From Brienomyrus brachyistius (lineage: Eukaryota; Chordata; Actinopteri; Osteoglossiformes; Mormyridae): a DNA stretch of 64,000 bases. The stretch spans positions 180,344-244,343 of the forward strand of contig NW_026042478.1 of assembly GCF_023856365.1 (NCBI RefSeq), in the 5' to 3' direction. The translations under genes were made by a program, and so were the position numbers. The notes under the pieces are model-generated. The model was given only the letters and a program-made list of their open reading frames with translations, did no database searches and was not told the origin of the DNA. Below are positions 1-16,500 of the stretch, piece by piece. The stretch's first letter is position 1. Every line of letters starts with the position of its first letter.

Positions 1-3000
1 ATATGCTAATATGCTAATATGCTATGCTAATATGCTAATATGCTAATATGCTAATATACTAATATGCTAATACGCTAACACGCTATGCTAATATGCTAAT
101 ACGCTAATACGCTAACACGTTATGCTAATATGCTAATATGCTAATATGCTAATATGCTAATATGCTAATATGCTAATATGCTAATATGCTATGCTAATAT
201 GCTAATATACAAATCTGCTAATATGCTAATATGCTAATATGCTATGCTAATATGCTATGTTAATATGCTAATATGCTAATATGCTAATATGCTAATATAC
301 TAATACGCTAACACGCTATGCTAATATGCTATGCTAATATGCTAATATGCTAATATGCTAATATGCTAATATGCTATGCTAATACGCTAATATGCTAATA
401 TGGTAATATGCTAATATGCTATGCTAATATGCTAATATGCTAATATGCTAATATGCTAATATGCTAATATGCTATGCTAATATGCTAATATGGTAATATG
501 CTAATATGCTAATATGCTAATATGCTAATACGCTAATATGCTAATATGCTAATATGCTAATATGCTAATATGCTAATATGCTATGCTAATATGCTAATAT
601 GCTAATATGCTAATATGCTAATACGCTAATACGCTAATACGCTAATATGCTAATATGCTAATATGCTAATATGCTAATATGCTATGCTAATATGCTAATA
701 TGCTAATATGCTAATATGCTAATATGCTATGCTAATATGCTAATATGCTAATATGCTAATATGCTAATATGCTAATATGCTAATATGCTATGCTAATATG
801 CTAATATGCTAATATGCTAATATGCTATACTAATATGCTAATATGCTAATATGCTAATATGCTAATATGCTAATATGCTAATATGCTATGCTAATATGCT
901 AATATGCTAATACACTAACACGCTATGCTAATATGCTAATATGCTAATATGCTAATATGCTAATATGCTATGCTAATATGCTAATATGCTAATATGCTAA
1001 TATGCTAATATGCTAATATGCTATGCTAATATGCTAATATACTAATATGCTAATATGCTAATATGCTAATATGCTATTCTAATATGCTAATATGCTAATA
1101 TGCTAATATGCTATGCTAATATGCTAATATGCTAATATGCTAATATGTTAATATGCTAATATGCTATGCTAATATGCTAATATGCTAATATGCTATGCTA
1201 ATGTGCTAATATGCTAATATGCTATGCTAATATGCTAATATGCTAATATGCTAATATGCTAATATGCTAATATGCTATGCTAATATGCTAATATGCTAAT
1301 ATGCTATGCTAATATGCTAATATGCTAATACGCTAACACGCTATGCTAATATGCTAATATGCTAATATGCTAATATGCTAATATGCTAATATGCTAATAT
1401 GCTATGCTAATATACTAATATGCTAATATGCTAATATGCTAATATGCTAATGTGCTAATATGCTAATATGCTATGCTAATATGCTAATATGCTAATATGC
1501 TAATATGCTAATATGCTATGTTAATATGCTAATATGCTAATATGCTAATATGCTAATATGCTAATATGCTATGCTAATATGGTAATATGTTAATATGTTA
1601 ATATGCTAATATGCTATGCTAATATGTTAATATGCTAATATGCTAATATGCTAATATACTAATATGCAATGCTAATATGCTAATATGCTAATATGTTAAT
1701 ATGCTAATATGCTAATATGCTAATATGCTAATATGCTAATATGCTATGCTAATATGCTAATATGTTAATATGCTAATATATGCTAATATACTAATATGCT
1801 AATATGCTAATATGCTATGCTAATATGCTATGCTAATATGCTAATATGCTAATATGCTAATATGATATGCTAATATGCTAATATGCTAATATGCTAATAT
1901 GCTAATATGCTATGCTAATATGCTAATATGCTAATATGCTAATATGCTATGCTAATATGCTAATATGCTAATATGCTAATATGCTATGCTAATATGCTAA
2001 TATGCTAATATGCTAATATGCTAATATGCTAATATGCTAATATACTATGCTAATATGCTAATATGCTAATATGCTAATATGCTATGCTAATACGCTAATA
2101 TGCTATGCTAATATGCTAATATGCTAATACGCTAACACGCTACGCTAATATGCTAATATGCTAATATGCTAATACGCTAATATGCTATGCTAATATGCTA
2201 ATATGCTAATACGCTAACACGCTATGCTAATATGCTAATATGCTAATATGCTAATATGCTAATATGCTATGCTAATATGCTAATATGCTAATATGCTAAT
2301 ATGCTAATATGCTATGCTAATATGCTAATATACTAATATGCTAATATGCTAATATGCTATGCTAATATACTAATATGCTAATATGTTAATATGCTAATAT
2401 TCTATGCTAATATGCTAATATGCTAATACGCTAACACGCTATGCTAATATACTAATACGCTAATACGCTAACACGCTATGCTAATATGCTAATATGCTAA
2501 TATGCTAATATGCTAATATGCTATGCTAATATGCTAATATGTTATGCTAATATGCTAATATGCTAATATGTTATGCTAATATGTTAATATGCTAATATGC
2601 TAATATGCTAATATGCTAATATGCTATGCTAATATGCTATGCTAATATGCTAATATGTTAATATGCTAATATGCTAATATGCTAATATGCTATGCTAATA
2701 TGCTAATATGCTAATACACTAACACGCTATGCTAATATGCTAATATGCTAATATGCTAATATGCTATGCTAATATGCTAATATGCTAATATGCTAATATG
2801 CTATGCTAATATGCTAATATGCTAATACACTAACACGCTATGCTAATATGCTAATACGCTAACACGCTATGCTAATATTCTAATATGCTAATATGCTAAT
2901 ATGCTAATATGCTAATATGCTATGCTAATATGCTAATATGCTAATATGCTAATATGCTAATATGCTATGTTAATATGCTAATATGCTAAATATGCTAATA

Positions 3001-3700
3001 TGCTAATATGCTATGCTAATATGCTAATATGCTAATATGCTATGCTAATATGCTAATATGCTATGCTAATATGCTATGCTAATATGCTAATATGCTAATA
3101 CACTAACACGCTATACTAATATGCTAATATGCTAATATGCTATGCTAATATGCTAATATGCTAACATGCTAATATGCTAATATGCTAATATGCTAATACG
3201 CTAATATGCTAACACGCAATACTAATATGCTAATATGCTAATATGCTAATATGCTAATATGCTAATATACTAATACGCTAATATGCTAATATGCTAATAT
3301 GCTATGCTAATATGCTAATATGCTAATACGCTAATATGCTAACACGCTATGCTAATATGCTAATATGCTAATATGCTAATATGCTAATATGCTAATATGC
3401 TATGCTAATATGCTAATATGCTAATATGCTAATACGCTAATATGCTAACACGCTATGCTAATATGCTAATATGCTAATATGCTAATATGCTAATATGCTA
3501 ATATGCTATGCTAATATACTAATATGCTAATACGCTAATATGCTAACACGCTATGCTAATGTGCTAATATGCTAATATGCTAATATGCTATGCTATGCTA
3601 ATATGCTAATATTCTAATACGCTAAAATGCTAACACGCTATGCTAATATGCTAATATGCTAATATGCTAATACGCTAATATGCTAACACGCTATGCTAAT

Positions 3701-3756
3701 ATGCAAATATGCTAATATGCTAATATGCAAATATGCTAATATGCTAATATGCAAAT
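3701..3756 (+). repeat. Cluster of exact ATGCAAAT octamers at 24-bp spacing
   Basis: ATGCAAAT occurs at 3701, 3725 and 3749, exactly every third unit. The cluster recurs with the same 24-bp spacing at 14236, 14260 and 14284, and as 24407, 24431 and 24463 in the HOR copies, where one extra octamer has entered the second interval. ATGCAAAT is the canonical POU-factor octamer site. The conservation of the cluster reflects duplication of the block and is not in itself evidence of function. Confidence 0.8.
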
Positions 3757-4387
3757 ATGCTATGCTAATATGCTAATATGCTAATATGCTAATATGCTAA
3801 TACGCTAATATGCTAACACGCTATACTAATATGCTAATATGCTAATATGCTAATATGCTATGCTAATATGCTAATATGCTAATACGCTAATATGCTAACA
3901 CGCTATGCTAATATGCTAATATGCAAATATGCTAATATGTTATGTTAATATGCTATGATAATATGCTAATTTGCTAATACGCTAATATGCTATGCTAATA
4001 TACTATGCGAATACGCTAATATGCTAACACGCTATGCTAATATGCTAATATGCTAATATGCTAATATGCTATGCTAATATGCTAATATGCTAATATGCTA
4101 ATACGTTAATATGCTAACACGCTATGCTAATATGCTAATATGCTAATATGCTAATATGCTAATATGCTATGCTAATATGCTAATATGTTATGCTAATATG
4201 CTAATATGCTAATATACTAATATGCTAATATGCTAACACGCTATGCTAATATGCTAATATGCTAATATGCTAATATGCTAATATGCTAATATGCTAATAT
4301 GCTAATATGCTATGCTAATATGCTAATATGCTAATTGCTAATATGCTAACACGCTATGCTAATATGCTAATATGCTAATATGCTAAT

Positions 4388-4403
4388 ATATTAATATATT
4401 AAT
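4388..4403 (+). repeat. ATATTAAT tandem pair marker
   Basis: Two adjacent units have GC replaced by AT, giving 16 bp of pure A/T. The pair recurs at 14923-14938, 22382-22397 and 28466-28481, and near 34506, 37488, 40718, 44838, 46248 and 56017. It always follows the short unit GCTAATTGCTAAT by about 55-80 bp, making it one of the best phase markers of the higher-order repeat. Confidence 0.8.
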
Positions 4404-7400
4404 ATGCTAATATGCTAATATGCTAATATGCTATGCTAATATGCTAATATGCTAATATGCGAATACGCTAATATGCTAACACGCTATGCTAATATGCTAA
4501 TATGCTAATATGCTATGCTAATATGCTAATATGCTAATATGCTAATACGCTAATATGCTAACACGCTATGCTAATATGCTATGCTAATATGCTAATATGC
4601 TAATCCGCTATGTTAACACGCTATGCTAATATGCTAATATGCTAATATGCTAATATGCTAACACGCTAATATACTAACACGCTACGCTAATATGCTAATA
4701 TGCTAATATGCTAATATGCTAATATGCTATGCTAATATGCTAATATGCTAATACGCTAATATGCTAACACGCTATGCTAATATGCTAATATGCTAATATG
4801 CTAATATGCTAATACGCTAATATGCTAACACGCTATGCTAATATGCTAATATGCTAATATGCTATGCTAATATGCTAATATGCTAATATGCTAATATGCT
4901 AATATGCTAACACGCTATGCTAATATGCTAATATGCTAATATGCTAATATGCTATGCTAATATGCTAATATGCTAATACGCTATGCTAACACGCTATGCT
5001 AATATGCTAATATGCTAATATGCTAATACGCTAATATGCTAACACGCTATGCTAATATGCAAATATGCTAATATGCTAATATGCTAATATGCTAATACGC
5101 TAATATGCTAACACGCTATGCTAATATGCTAATATGCTAATATGCTATGCTAACATGCTAATATGCTAATACGCTAATATGCTAACACGCTATGCTAATA
5201 TGCTAATATGCTAATATGCTAATATGTTAATATGCTAATATGCTATGCTAATATGCTAATATGCTAATATGCTAATATGCTAATACGCTAATATGCTAAC
5301 ACGCAATGCTAATATGCTAATATGCTAATATGCTAATACGCTAATATGCTAACACGCTATGCTAATATGCTAATATGTTAATATGCTAATATGTTAATAT
5401 GCTAATATTTTATGCTAATATGCTAATATGCTAATATGCTAACACACTATGCTAATATGCTATGCTAATATGCTAATATGCTAATATGCTAACACGCTAT
5501 GCTAATATGCTAATATGCTAATATGCTAATATGCTATGCTAATATGCTAATATGCTAATATGCTAATATGCTGATATGCTATGCTAATATGCTAATACGC
5601 TAATATGCTAACACGCTATGCTAATATGCTAATATGCTAATATGCTAATATGCTAATATGCTATGCTAATATGCTATGCTATGCTAATATGCTAATATGC
5701 TAATATGCTAATATGCTATGCTAATATGCTAATATGCTAATATGCTAATATGCTAATATGCTAATACGCTAATATGCTAACACGCTATGCTAATATGCTA
5801 ATATGCTAATATACTAATATGCTATGCTAATATGCTATGCTAATATACTAATATGCTAATACGCTATGCTAATATGCTAATATGCTAATATGCTATGCTA
5901 ATATACTAATATGCTAATACGCTAATATGCTAATACGCTAATATGCTAACACGCTATGCTAATATGCTAATATGCTAATATGCTAATATGCTAATATGCT
6001 AATATGCTATGCTAATATGCTAATATGCTAATATGCTAATATGCTAATATGCTCACGCTATGCTAATATGCTTATATGCTAATATGCTAATATGCTAACA
6101 CGCTATGCTAATATGCTAATATGCTATGCTAATATACTAATATGCTAATATGCTAATATGCTATGCTAATATGCTAATATGCTAATCCGCTATAACACGC
6201 TATGCTAATATGCTAATATGCTAATATGCTAATATGCTAACACGCTATGCTAATATGCTAATATGCTAATATGCTAATATGGTATGCTAATATGCTAATA
6301 TGCTAATACGCTAATATGCTAACACGCTATGCTATGCTAATATGCTATGCTAATATGCTAATATGCTAATATGCTAATATGCTAATATGCTATGCTAATA
6401 TGCTAATATGCTAATATGCTAATATGCTAATATGCTAATATGCTAGTACGCTAATATGCTAACACGCTATGCTAATATGCTAATATGCTAATATGCTAAT
6501 ATGCTATGCTAATATACTAATATGCTAATACGCTAATATGCTAATACGCTAATATGCTAACACGCTATGCTAATATGCTAATATGCTAATATGCTAATAT
6601 GCTAATTTGCTAATATGCTATGCTAATATGCTAATATGCTAATATGCTAATATGCTAATATGCTAATATGCTCACGCTATGCTAATATGCTTTTATGCTA
6701 ATATGCTAATATGCTAACACGCTATGCTAATATGCTAATATGCTAATTTGCTAATATGATATGCTAATATGCTAATATGCTAATATGCTAATATGCTAAT
6801 ATGCTCACGCTATGCTAATATGCTTATATGCTAATATGCTAATATGCTAACACGCTATGCTAATATGCTAATATGCTATGCTAATATACTAATATGCTAA
6901 TATGCTAATATGCTATGCTAATATGCTAATATGCTAATCCGCTATAACACGCTATGCTAATATGCTAATATGCTAATATGCTAATATGCTAACACGCTAT
7001 GCTAATATGCTAATATGCTAATATGCTAATATGGTATGCTAATATGCTAATATGCTAATACGCTAATATGCTATGCTAATATGCTAATATGCTATGCTAA
7101 TATACTAATATGCTAATATGCTAATATGCTATGCTAATATGCTAATATGCTAATATGCTAATCCGCTATAACACGCTATGCTAATATGCTAATATGCTAA
7201 TATGCTAATATGCTAACACGCTATGCTAATATGCTAATATGCTAATATGCTAATATGGTATGCTAATATGCTAATATGCTAATACGCTAATATGCTAACA
7301 CGCTATGCTATGCTAATATGCTATGCTAATATGCTAATATGCTAATATGCTAATATGCTAATATGCTATGCTAATATGCTAATATGCTAATATGCTAATA

Positions 7401-8378
7401 TGCTAATATGCTAATACGCTAATATGCTAACACGCTATGCTAATATGCTAATATGCTAATATGCTAATATGCTATGCTAATATACTAATATGCTAATACA
7501 CTAATATGCTAACACGCTACGCTAATATGCTATGCTAATATGCTAATATGCTAATATCCTAATATGCTAATATCCTAATATACTAATATGCTAATATGCT
7601 AACACGCTATGCTAATATGCTAATATGCTAATATGCTAATATGCTATGCTAATATGCTAATATGCTAATCCGCTATAACACGCTATGCTAATATGCTAAT
7701 ATGCTAATATGCTAATATGCTAACACGCTATGCTAATATGCTAATATGCTAATATGCTAATATGGTATGCTTATATGCTAATATGCTAATATGCTAACAC
7801 GCTATGCTAATATGCTAATATGCTATGCTAATATACTAATATGCTAATATGCTAATATGCTAATATGCTATGCTAATATGCTAATATGCTAATCCGCTAT
7901 AACACGCTATGCTAATATGCTAATATGCTAATATGCTAATATGCTAACACGCTATGCTAATATGCTAATATGCTAATATGCTAATATGGTATGCTAATAT
8001 GCTAATATGCTAATACGCTAATATGCTAACACGCTATGCTATGCTAATATGCTATGCTAATATGCTAATATGCTAATATGCTAATATGCTAATATGCTAT
8101 GCTAATATGCTAATATGCTAATATGCTAATATGCTAATATGCTAATATGCTAATACGCTAATATGCTAACACGCTATGCTAATATGCTAATATGCTAATA
8201 TGCTAATATGCTATGCTAATATACTAATTTGCTAATACGCTAATATGCTAATACGCTAATATGCTAACACGCTATGCTAATATGCTAATATGCTAATATG
8301 CTAATATGCTAATTTGCTAATATGCTATGCTAATATGCTAATATGCTAATATGCTAATATGCTAATATGCTAATATGC

Positions 8379-10547
8379 TATGCTAATATACTAATATGTT
8401 GATATGCTATGCTAATATGCTATGTTAATATGCTAATATGCTAATATTTTAATATGCTAATATGTTAATATGCTAATATGCTAATATGCTAATATGCTAT
8501 GCTAATATGTTAATATGCTAATATGCTAATATGCTAATATGCTAATATGCTATGCTAATATGCTAATATGCTAATATGCTAATATGCTAATATGCTATGC
8601 TAATATGCTATGCTAATATGCTAATATGCTAATATGCTAATATGCTAATATGCTAATATGCTAATATGCTATGCTAATATGCTAATATGCTAATACGCTA
8701 ACACGCTATGCTAATATGCTAATACGCTAATACGCTAACACGCTATGCTAATATGCTAATATGCTAATATGCTAATATGCTAATATGCTAATATGCTAAT
8801 ATGCTAATATGCTAATATGCTAATATGCTATGCTAATATACTAATATGTTGATATGCTATGCTAATATGCTAATATGCTATGCTAATATGCTAATATGCT
8901 AATATGCTAATATGCTAATATGCTAATATGCTATGCTAATATGCTAATATGCTAATATGCTAATATGCTAATATGCTAACACGCTATGCTAATATGCTAT
9001 GCTAATATGCTAATATGCTAATATGCTATGCTAATATGCTAATATGCTAATATGCTAATACACTAACACGCTATGCTAATATGCTAATATGCTAATATGC
9101 TAATATGCTAACATGCTAATATGCTAATATGCTAATATGCTAATATGCTATGCTAATATACTAATATGTTGATATGCTATGCTAATATGCTATGCTAATA
9201 TGCTAATATGCTAATATGTTAATATGCTAATATGCTAATATGCTAATATGCTATGCTAATATGTTAATATGCTAATATGCTAATCTGCTAATATGCTAAT
9301 ATGCTAATATGCTAATATGCTAATATGCTAATATGCTATGCTAATATGCTAATATGCTAATATGCTAATATGCTAATATGCTATGCTAATATGCTATGCT
9401 AATATGCTAATATGCTAATATGCTAATATGCTAATATGCTAATATGCTAATATGCTAATATACTATGCTAATATGCTAATATGCTAATACGCTAACACGC
9501 TATGCTAATATGCTAATACGCTAATACGCTAACACGCTATGCTAATATGCTAATATGCTAATATGCTAATATGCTAATATGCTAATATGCTAATATGCTA
9601 TGCTAATATGCTAATATGCTAATATGCTAATATGCTAATATGCTAATATGCTATGCTAATATGCTAATATGCTAATATGCTAATATGCTAATATGCTATG
9701 CTAATATGCTAATATGCTAATACGCTAACACGCTATGCTAATATGCTAATACGCTAATACGCTAACACGCTATGCTAATATGCTAATATGCTAATATGCT
9801 AATATGCTAATATGCTAATATGCTATGCTAATATGCTAATATGCTAATATGCTAATATGCTAATATGCTAATATGCTAACACGCTATGCTAATATGCTAT
9901 GCTAATATGCTAATATGCTAATATGCTATGCTAATATGCTAATATGCTAATACACTAACACGCTATGCTAATATGCTAATATGCTAATATGCTAATATGC
10001 TAATATGCTAATATGCTATGCTAATATGCTAATATGCTAATATGCTAATATGCTATGCTAATATGCTAATATGCTAATATGCTAATATGCTAATATGCTA
10101 TGCTAATATGCTAATATGCTAATATGCTAATATGCTAATATGCTAATATGCTATGCTAATATGCTAATACGCTAACACGCTATGCTAATATGCTAATACG
10201 CTAATACGCTAACACGCTATGCTAATATGCTAATATGCTAATATGCTAATATGCTAATATGCTATGCTAATATACTAATATGTTGATATGCTATGCTAAT
10301 ATGCTATGCTAATATGCTAATATGCTAATATGTTAATATGCTAATATGCTAATATGCTGATATGCTATGCTAATATGTTAATATGCTAATATGCTAATAT
10401 GCTAATATGCTAATATGCTAATATGCTATGCTAATATGCTAATATGCTAATATGCTAATATGCTAATATGCTAATATGCTATGCTAATATGCTAATATGC
10501 TATGCTAATATGCTAATATGCTAATATGCTAATATGCTAATATGCTA
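8379..10547 (+). repeat. Block B, simple-type spacer between the two A copies
   Basis: About 2.2 kb of mostly consensus octamers with a distinctive marker, TGTTGATATGC (G of GTTGAT at 8398, 8848, 9168 and 10282). It uses ACGCTAAC-ACGCT or ACACTAAC-ACGCT cassettes and lacks the ACGCTAAT-ATGCTAAC-ACGCT cassette that dominates 3.2-8.3 kb. The first three markers recur at 62396, 62830 and 63150. Confidence 0.85.
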
Positions 10548-13500
10548 ATATGCTAATATGCTATGCTAATATGCTAATATGCTAATATGCTAATATGCTA
10601 ATATACTAATATGCTAATACGCTAACACGCTATGCTAATATGCTAATACGCTAATACGCTAACACGTTATGCTAATATGCTAATATGCTAATATGCTAAT
10701 ATGCTAATATGCTAATATGCTAATATGCTAATATGCTATGCTAATATGCTAATATACAAATCTGCTAATATGCTAATATGCTAATATGCTATGCTAATAT
10801 GCTATGTTAATATGCTAATATGCTAATATGCTAATATGCTAATATACTAATACGCTAACACGCTATGCTAATATGCTATGCTAATATGCTAATATGCTAA
10901 TATGCTAATATGCTAATATGCTATGCTAATACGCTAATATGCTAATATGGTAATATGCTAATATGCTATGCTAATATGCTAATATGCTAATATGCTAATA
11001 TGCTAATATGCTAATATGCTATGCTAATATGCTAATATGGTAATATGCTAATATGCTAATATGCTAATATGCTAATACGCTAATATGCTAATATGCTAAT
11101 ATGCTAATATGCTAATATGCTAATATGCTATGCTAATATGCTAATATGCTAATATGCTAATATGCTAATACGCTAATACGCTAATACGCTAATATGCTAA
11201 TATGCTAATATGCTAATATGCTAATATGCTATGCTAATATGCTAATATGCTAATATGCTAATATGCTAATATGCTATGCTAATATGCTAATATGCTAATA
11301 TGCTAATATGCTAATATGCTAATATGCTAATATGCTATGCTAATATGCTAATATGCTAATATGCTAATATGCTATACTAATATGCTAATATGCTAATATG
11401 CTAATATGCTAATATGCTAATATGCTAATATGCTATGCTAATATGCTAATATGCTAATACACTAACACGCTATGCTAATATGCTAATATGCTAATATGCT
11501 AATATGCTAATATGCTATGCTAATATGCTAATATGCTAATATGCTAATATGCTAATATGCTAATATGCTATGCTAATATGCTAATATACTAATATGCTAA
11601 TATGCTAATATGCTAATATGCTATTCTAATATGCTAATATGCTAATATGCTAATATGCTATGCTAATATGCTAATATGCTAATATGCTAATATGTTAATA
11701 TGCTAATATGCTATGCTAATATGCTAATATGCTAATATGCTATGCTAATGTGCTAATATGCTAATATGCTATGCTAATATGCTAATATGCTAATATGCTA
11801 ATATGCTAATATGCTAATATGCTATGCTAATATGCTAATATGCTAATATGCTATGCTAATATGCTAATATGCTAATACGCTAACACGCTATGCTAATATG
11901 CTAATATGCTAATATGCTAATATGCTAATATGCTAATATGCTAATATGCTATGCTAATATACTAATATGCTAATATGCTAATATGCTAATATGCTAATGT
12001 GCTAATATGCTAATATGCTATGCTAATATGCTAATATGCTAATATGCTAATATGCTAATATGCTATGTTAATATGCTAATATGCTAATATGCTAATATGC
12101 TAATATGCTAATATGCTATGCTAATATGGTAATATGTTAATATGTTAATATGCTAATATGCTATGCTAATATGTTAATATGCTAATATGCTAATATGCTA
12201 ATATACTAATATGCAATGCTAATATGCTAATATGCTAATATGTTAATATGCTAATATGCTAATATGCTAATATGCTAATATGCTAATATGCTATGCTAAT
12301 ATGCTAATATGTTAATATGCTAATATATGCTAATATACTAATATGCTAATATGCTAATATGCTATGCTAATATGCTATGCTAATATGCTAATATGCTAAT
12401 ATGCTAATATGATATGCTAATATGCTAATATGCTAATATGCTAATATGCTAATATGCTAATATGCTATGCTAATATGCTAATATGCTAATATGCTAATAT
12501 GCTATGCTAATATGCTAATATGCTAATATGCTAATATGCTATGCTAATATGCTAATATGCTAATATGCTAATATGCTAATATGCTAATATACTATGCTAA
12601 TATGCTAATATGCTAATATGCTAATATGCTATGCTAATACGCTAATATGCTATGCTAATATGCTAATATGCTAATACGCTAACACGCTACGCTAATATGC
12701 TAATATGCTAATATGCTAATACGCTAATATGCTATGCTAATATGCTAATATGCTAATACGCTAACACGCTATGCTAATATGCTAATATGCTAATATGCTA
12801 ATATGCTAATATGCTATGCTAATATGCTAATATGCTAATATGCTAATATGCTAATATGCTATGCTAATATGCTAATATACTAATATGCTAATATGCTAAT
12901 ATGCTATGCTAATATACTAATATGCTATGTTAATATGCTAATATTCTATGCTAATATGCTAATATGCTAATACGCTAACACGCTATGCTAATATACTAAT
13001 ACGCTAATACGCTAACACGCTATGCTAATATGCTAATATGCTAATATGCTAATATGCTAATATGCTATGCTAATATGCTAATATGTTATGCTAATATGCT
13101 AATATGCTAATATGTTATGCTAATATGTTAATATGCTAATATGCTAATATGCTAATATGCTAATATGCTATGCTAATATGCTATGCTAATATGCTAATAT
13201 GTTAATATGCTAATATGCTAATATGCTAATATGCTATGCTAATATGCTAATATGCTAATACACTAACACGCTATGCTAATATGCTAATATGCTAATATGC
13301 TAATATGCTATGCTAATATGCTAATATGCTAATATGCTAATATGCTATGCTAATATGCTAATATGCTAATACACTAACACGCTATGCTAATATGCTAATA
13401 CGCTAACACGCTATGCTAATATTCTAATATGCTAATATGCTAATATGCTAATATGCTAATATGCTATGCTAATATGCTAATATGCTAATATGCTAATATG

Positions 13501-16500
13501 CTAATATGCTATGTTAATATGCTAATATGCTAATATGCTAATATGCTAATATGCTATGCTAATATGCTAATATGCTAATATGCTATGCTAATATGCTAAT
13601 ATGCTATGCTAATATGCTATGCTAATATGCTAATATGCTAATACACTAACACGCTATACTAATATGCTAATATGCTAATATGCTATGCTAATATGCTAAT
13701 ATGCTAACATGCTAATATGCTAATATGCTAATATGCTAATACGCTAATATGCTAACACGCAATACTAATATGCTAATATGCTAATATGCTAATATGCTAA
13801 TATGCTAATATACTAATACGCTAATATGCTAATATGCTAATATGCTATGCTAATATGCTAATATGCTAATACGCTAATATGCTAACACGCTATGCTAATA
13901 TGCTAATATGCTAATATGCTAATATGCTAATATGCTAATATGCTATGCTAATATGCTAATATGCTAATATGCTAATACGCTAATATGCTAACACGCTATG
14001 CTAATATGCTAATATGCTAATATGCTAATATGCTAATATGCTATGCTAATATACTAATATGCTAATACGCTAATATGCTAACACGCTATGCTAATGTGCT
14101 AATATGCTAATATGCTAATATGCTATGCTATGCTAATATGCTAATATTCTAATACGCTAAAATGCTAACACGCTATGCTAATATGCTAATATGCTAATAT
14201 GCTAATACGCTAATATGCTAACACGCTATGCTAATATGCAAATATGCTAATATGCTAATATGCAAATATGCTAATATGCTAATATGCAAATATGCTATGC
14301 TAATATGCTAATATGCTAATATGCTAATATGCTAATACGCTAATATGCTAACACGCTATACTAATATGCTAATATGCTAATATGCTAATATGCTATGCTA
14401 ATATGCTAATATGCTAATACGCTAATATGCTAACACGCTATGCTAATATGCTAATATGCAAATATGCTAATATGTTATGTTAATATGCTATGATAATATG
14501 CTAATTTGCTAATACGCTAATATGCTATGCTAATATACTATGCGAATACGCTAATATGCTAACACGCTATGCTAATATGCTAATATGCTAATATGCTAAT
14601 ATGCTATGCTAATATGCTAATATGCTAATATGCTAATACGTTAATATGCTAACACGCTATGCTAATATGCTAATATGCTAATATGCTAATATGCTAATAT
14701 GCTATGCTAATATGCTAATATGTTATGCTAATATGCTAATATGCTAATATACTAATATGCTAATATGCTAACACGCTATGCTAATATGCTAATATGCTAA
14801 TATGCTAATATGCTAATATGCTAATATGCTAATATGCTAATATGCTATGCTAATATGCTAATATGCTAATTGCTAATATGCTAACACGCTATGCTAATAT
14901 GCTAATATGCTAATATGCTAATATATTAATATATTAATATGCTAATATGCTAATATGCTAATATGCTATGCTAATATGCTAATATGCTAATATGCGAATA
15001 CGCTAATATGCTAACACGCTATGCTAATATGCTAATATGCTAATATGCTATGCTAATATGCTAATATGCTAATATGCTAATACGCTAATATGCTAACACG
15101 CTATGCTAATATGCTATGCTAATATGCTAATATGCTAATCCGCTATGTTAACACGCTATGCTAATATGCTAATATGCTAATATGCTAATATGCTAACACG
15201 CTAATATACTAACACGCTACGCTAATATGCTAATATGCTAATATGCTAATATGCTAATATGCTATGCTAATATGCTAATATGCTAATACGCTAATATGCT
15301 AACACGCTATGCTAATATGCTAATATGCTAATATGCTAATATGCTAATACGCTAATATGCTAACACGCTATGCTAATATGCTAATATGCTAATATGCTAT
15401 GCTAATATGCTAATATGCTAATATGCTAATATGCTAATATGCTAACACGCTATGCTAATATGCTAATATGCTAATATGCTAATATGCTATGCTAATATGC
15501 TAATATGCTAATACGCTATGCTAACACGCTATGCTAATATGCTAATATGCTAATATGCTAATACGCTAATATGCTAACACGCTATGCTAATATGCAAATA
15601 TGCTAATATGCTAATATGCTAATATGCTAATACGCTAATATGCTAACACGCTATGCTAATATGCTAATATGCTAATATGCTATGCTAACATGCTAATATG
15701 CTAATACGCTAATATGCTAACACGCTATGCTAATATGCTAATATGCTAATATGCTAATATGTTAATATGCTAATATGCTATGCTAATATGCTAATATGCT
15801 AATATGCTAATATGCTAATACGCTAATATGCTAACACGCAATGCTAATATGCTAATATGCTAATATGCTAATACGCTAATATGCTAACACGCTATGCTAA
15901 TATGCTAATATGTTAATATGCTAATATGTTAATATGCTAATATTTTATGCTAATATGCTAATATGCTAATATGCTAACACACTATGCTAATATGCTATGC
16001 TAATATGCTAATATGCTAATATGCTAACACGCTATGCTAATATGCTAATATGCTAATATGCTAATATGCTATGCTAATATGCTAATATGCTAATATGCTA
16101 ATATGCTGATATGCTATGCTAATATGCTAATACGCTAATATGCTAACACGCTATGCTAATATGCTAATATGCTAATATGCTAATATGCTAATATGCTATG
16201 CTAATATGCTATGCTATGCTAATATGCTAATATGCTAATATGCTAATATGCTATGCTAATATGCTAATATGCTAATATGCTAATATGCTAATATGCTAAT
16301 ACGCTAATATGCTAACACGCTATGCTAATATGCTAATATGCTAATATGCTAATATGCTATGCTAATATGCTATGCTAATATACTAATATGCTAATACGCT
16401 ATGCTAATATGCTAATATGCTAATATGCTATGCTAATATACTAATATGCTAATACGCTAATATGCTAATACGCTAATATGCTAACACGCTATGCTAATAT

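Larger units (their letters stand above)
1..8378 (+). repeat. Large duplicated block A, copy 1
   Basis: A long ordered string of unit variants that recurs at 10548-18913. Landmarks and their partners: CACGTTATGC (G at 119 and 10666), CAAATCTGC (210 and 10757), GCAATGC (1666 and 12213), the irregular ATATATGC (TGC at 1781 and 12328) and TATACTATGC (2044 and 12591), all at a shift of 10547. Then GCTAAAATGC (3621 and 14156), the TTTT module (5408 and 15943), CCGCTATAAC (6187 and 16722), GCTAGTACG (6442 and 16977), ATCCT (7556 and 18091) and CTAATTTG (AATTT at 8226 and 18761), all at 10535. The net 12-bp loss between about 2.04 and 3.62 kb includes a 3-bp loss near 12.92 kb. The block may extend left of the window. 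Confidence 0.9.
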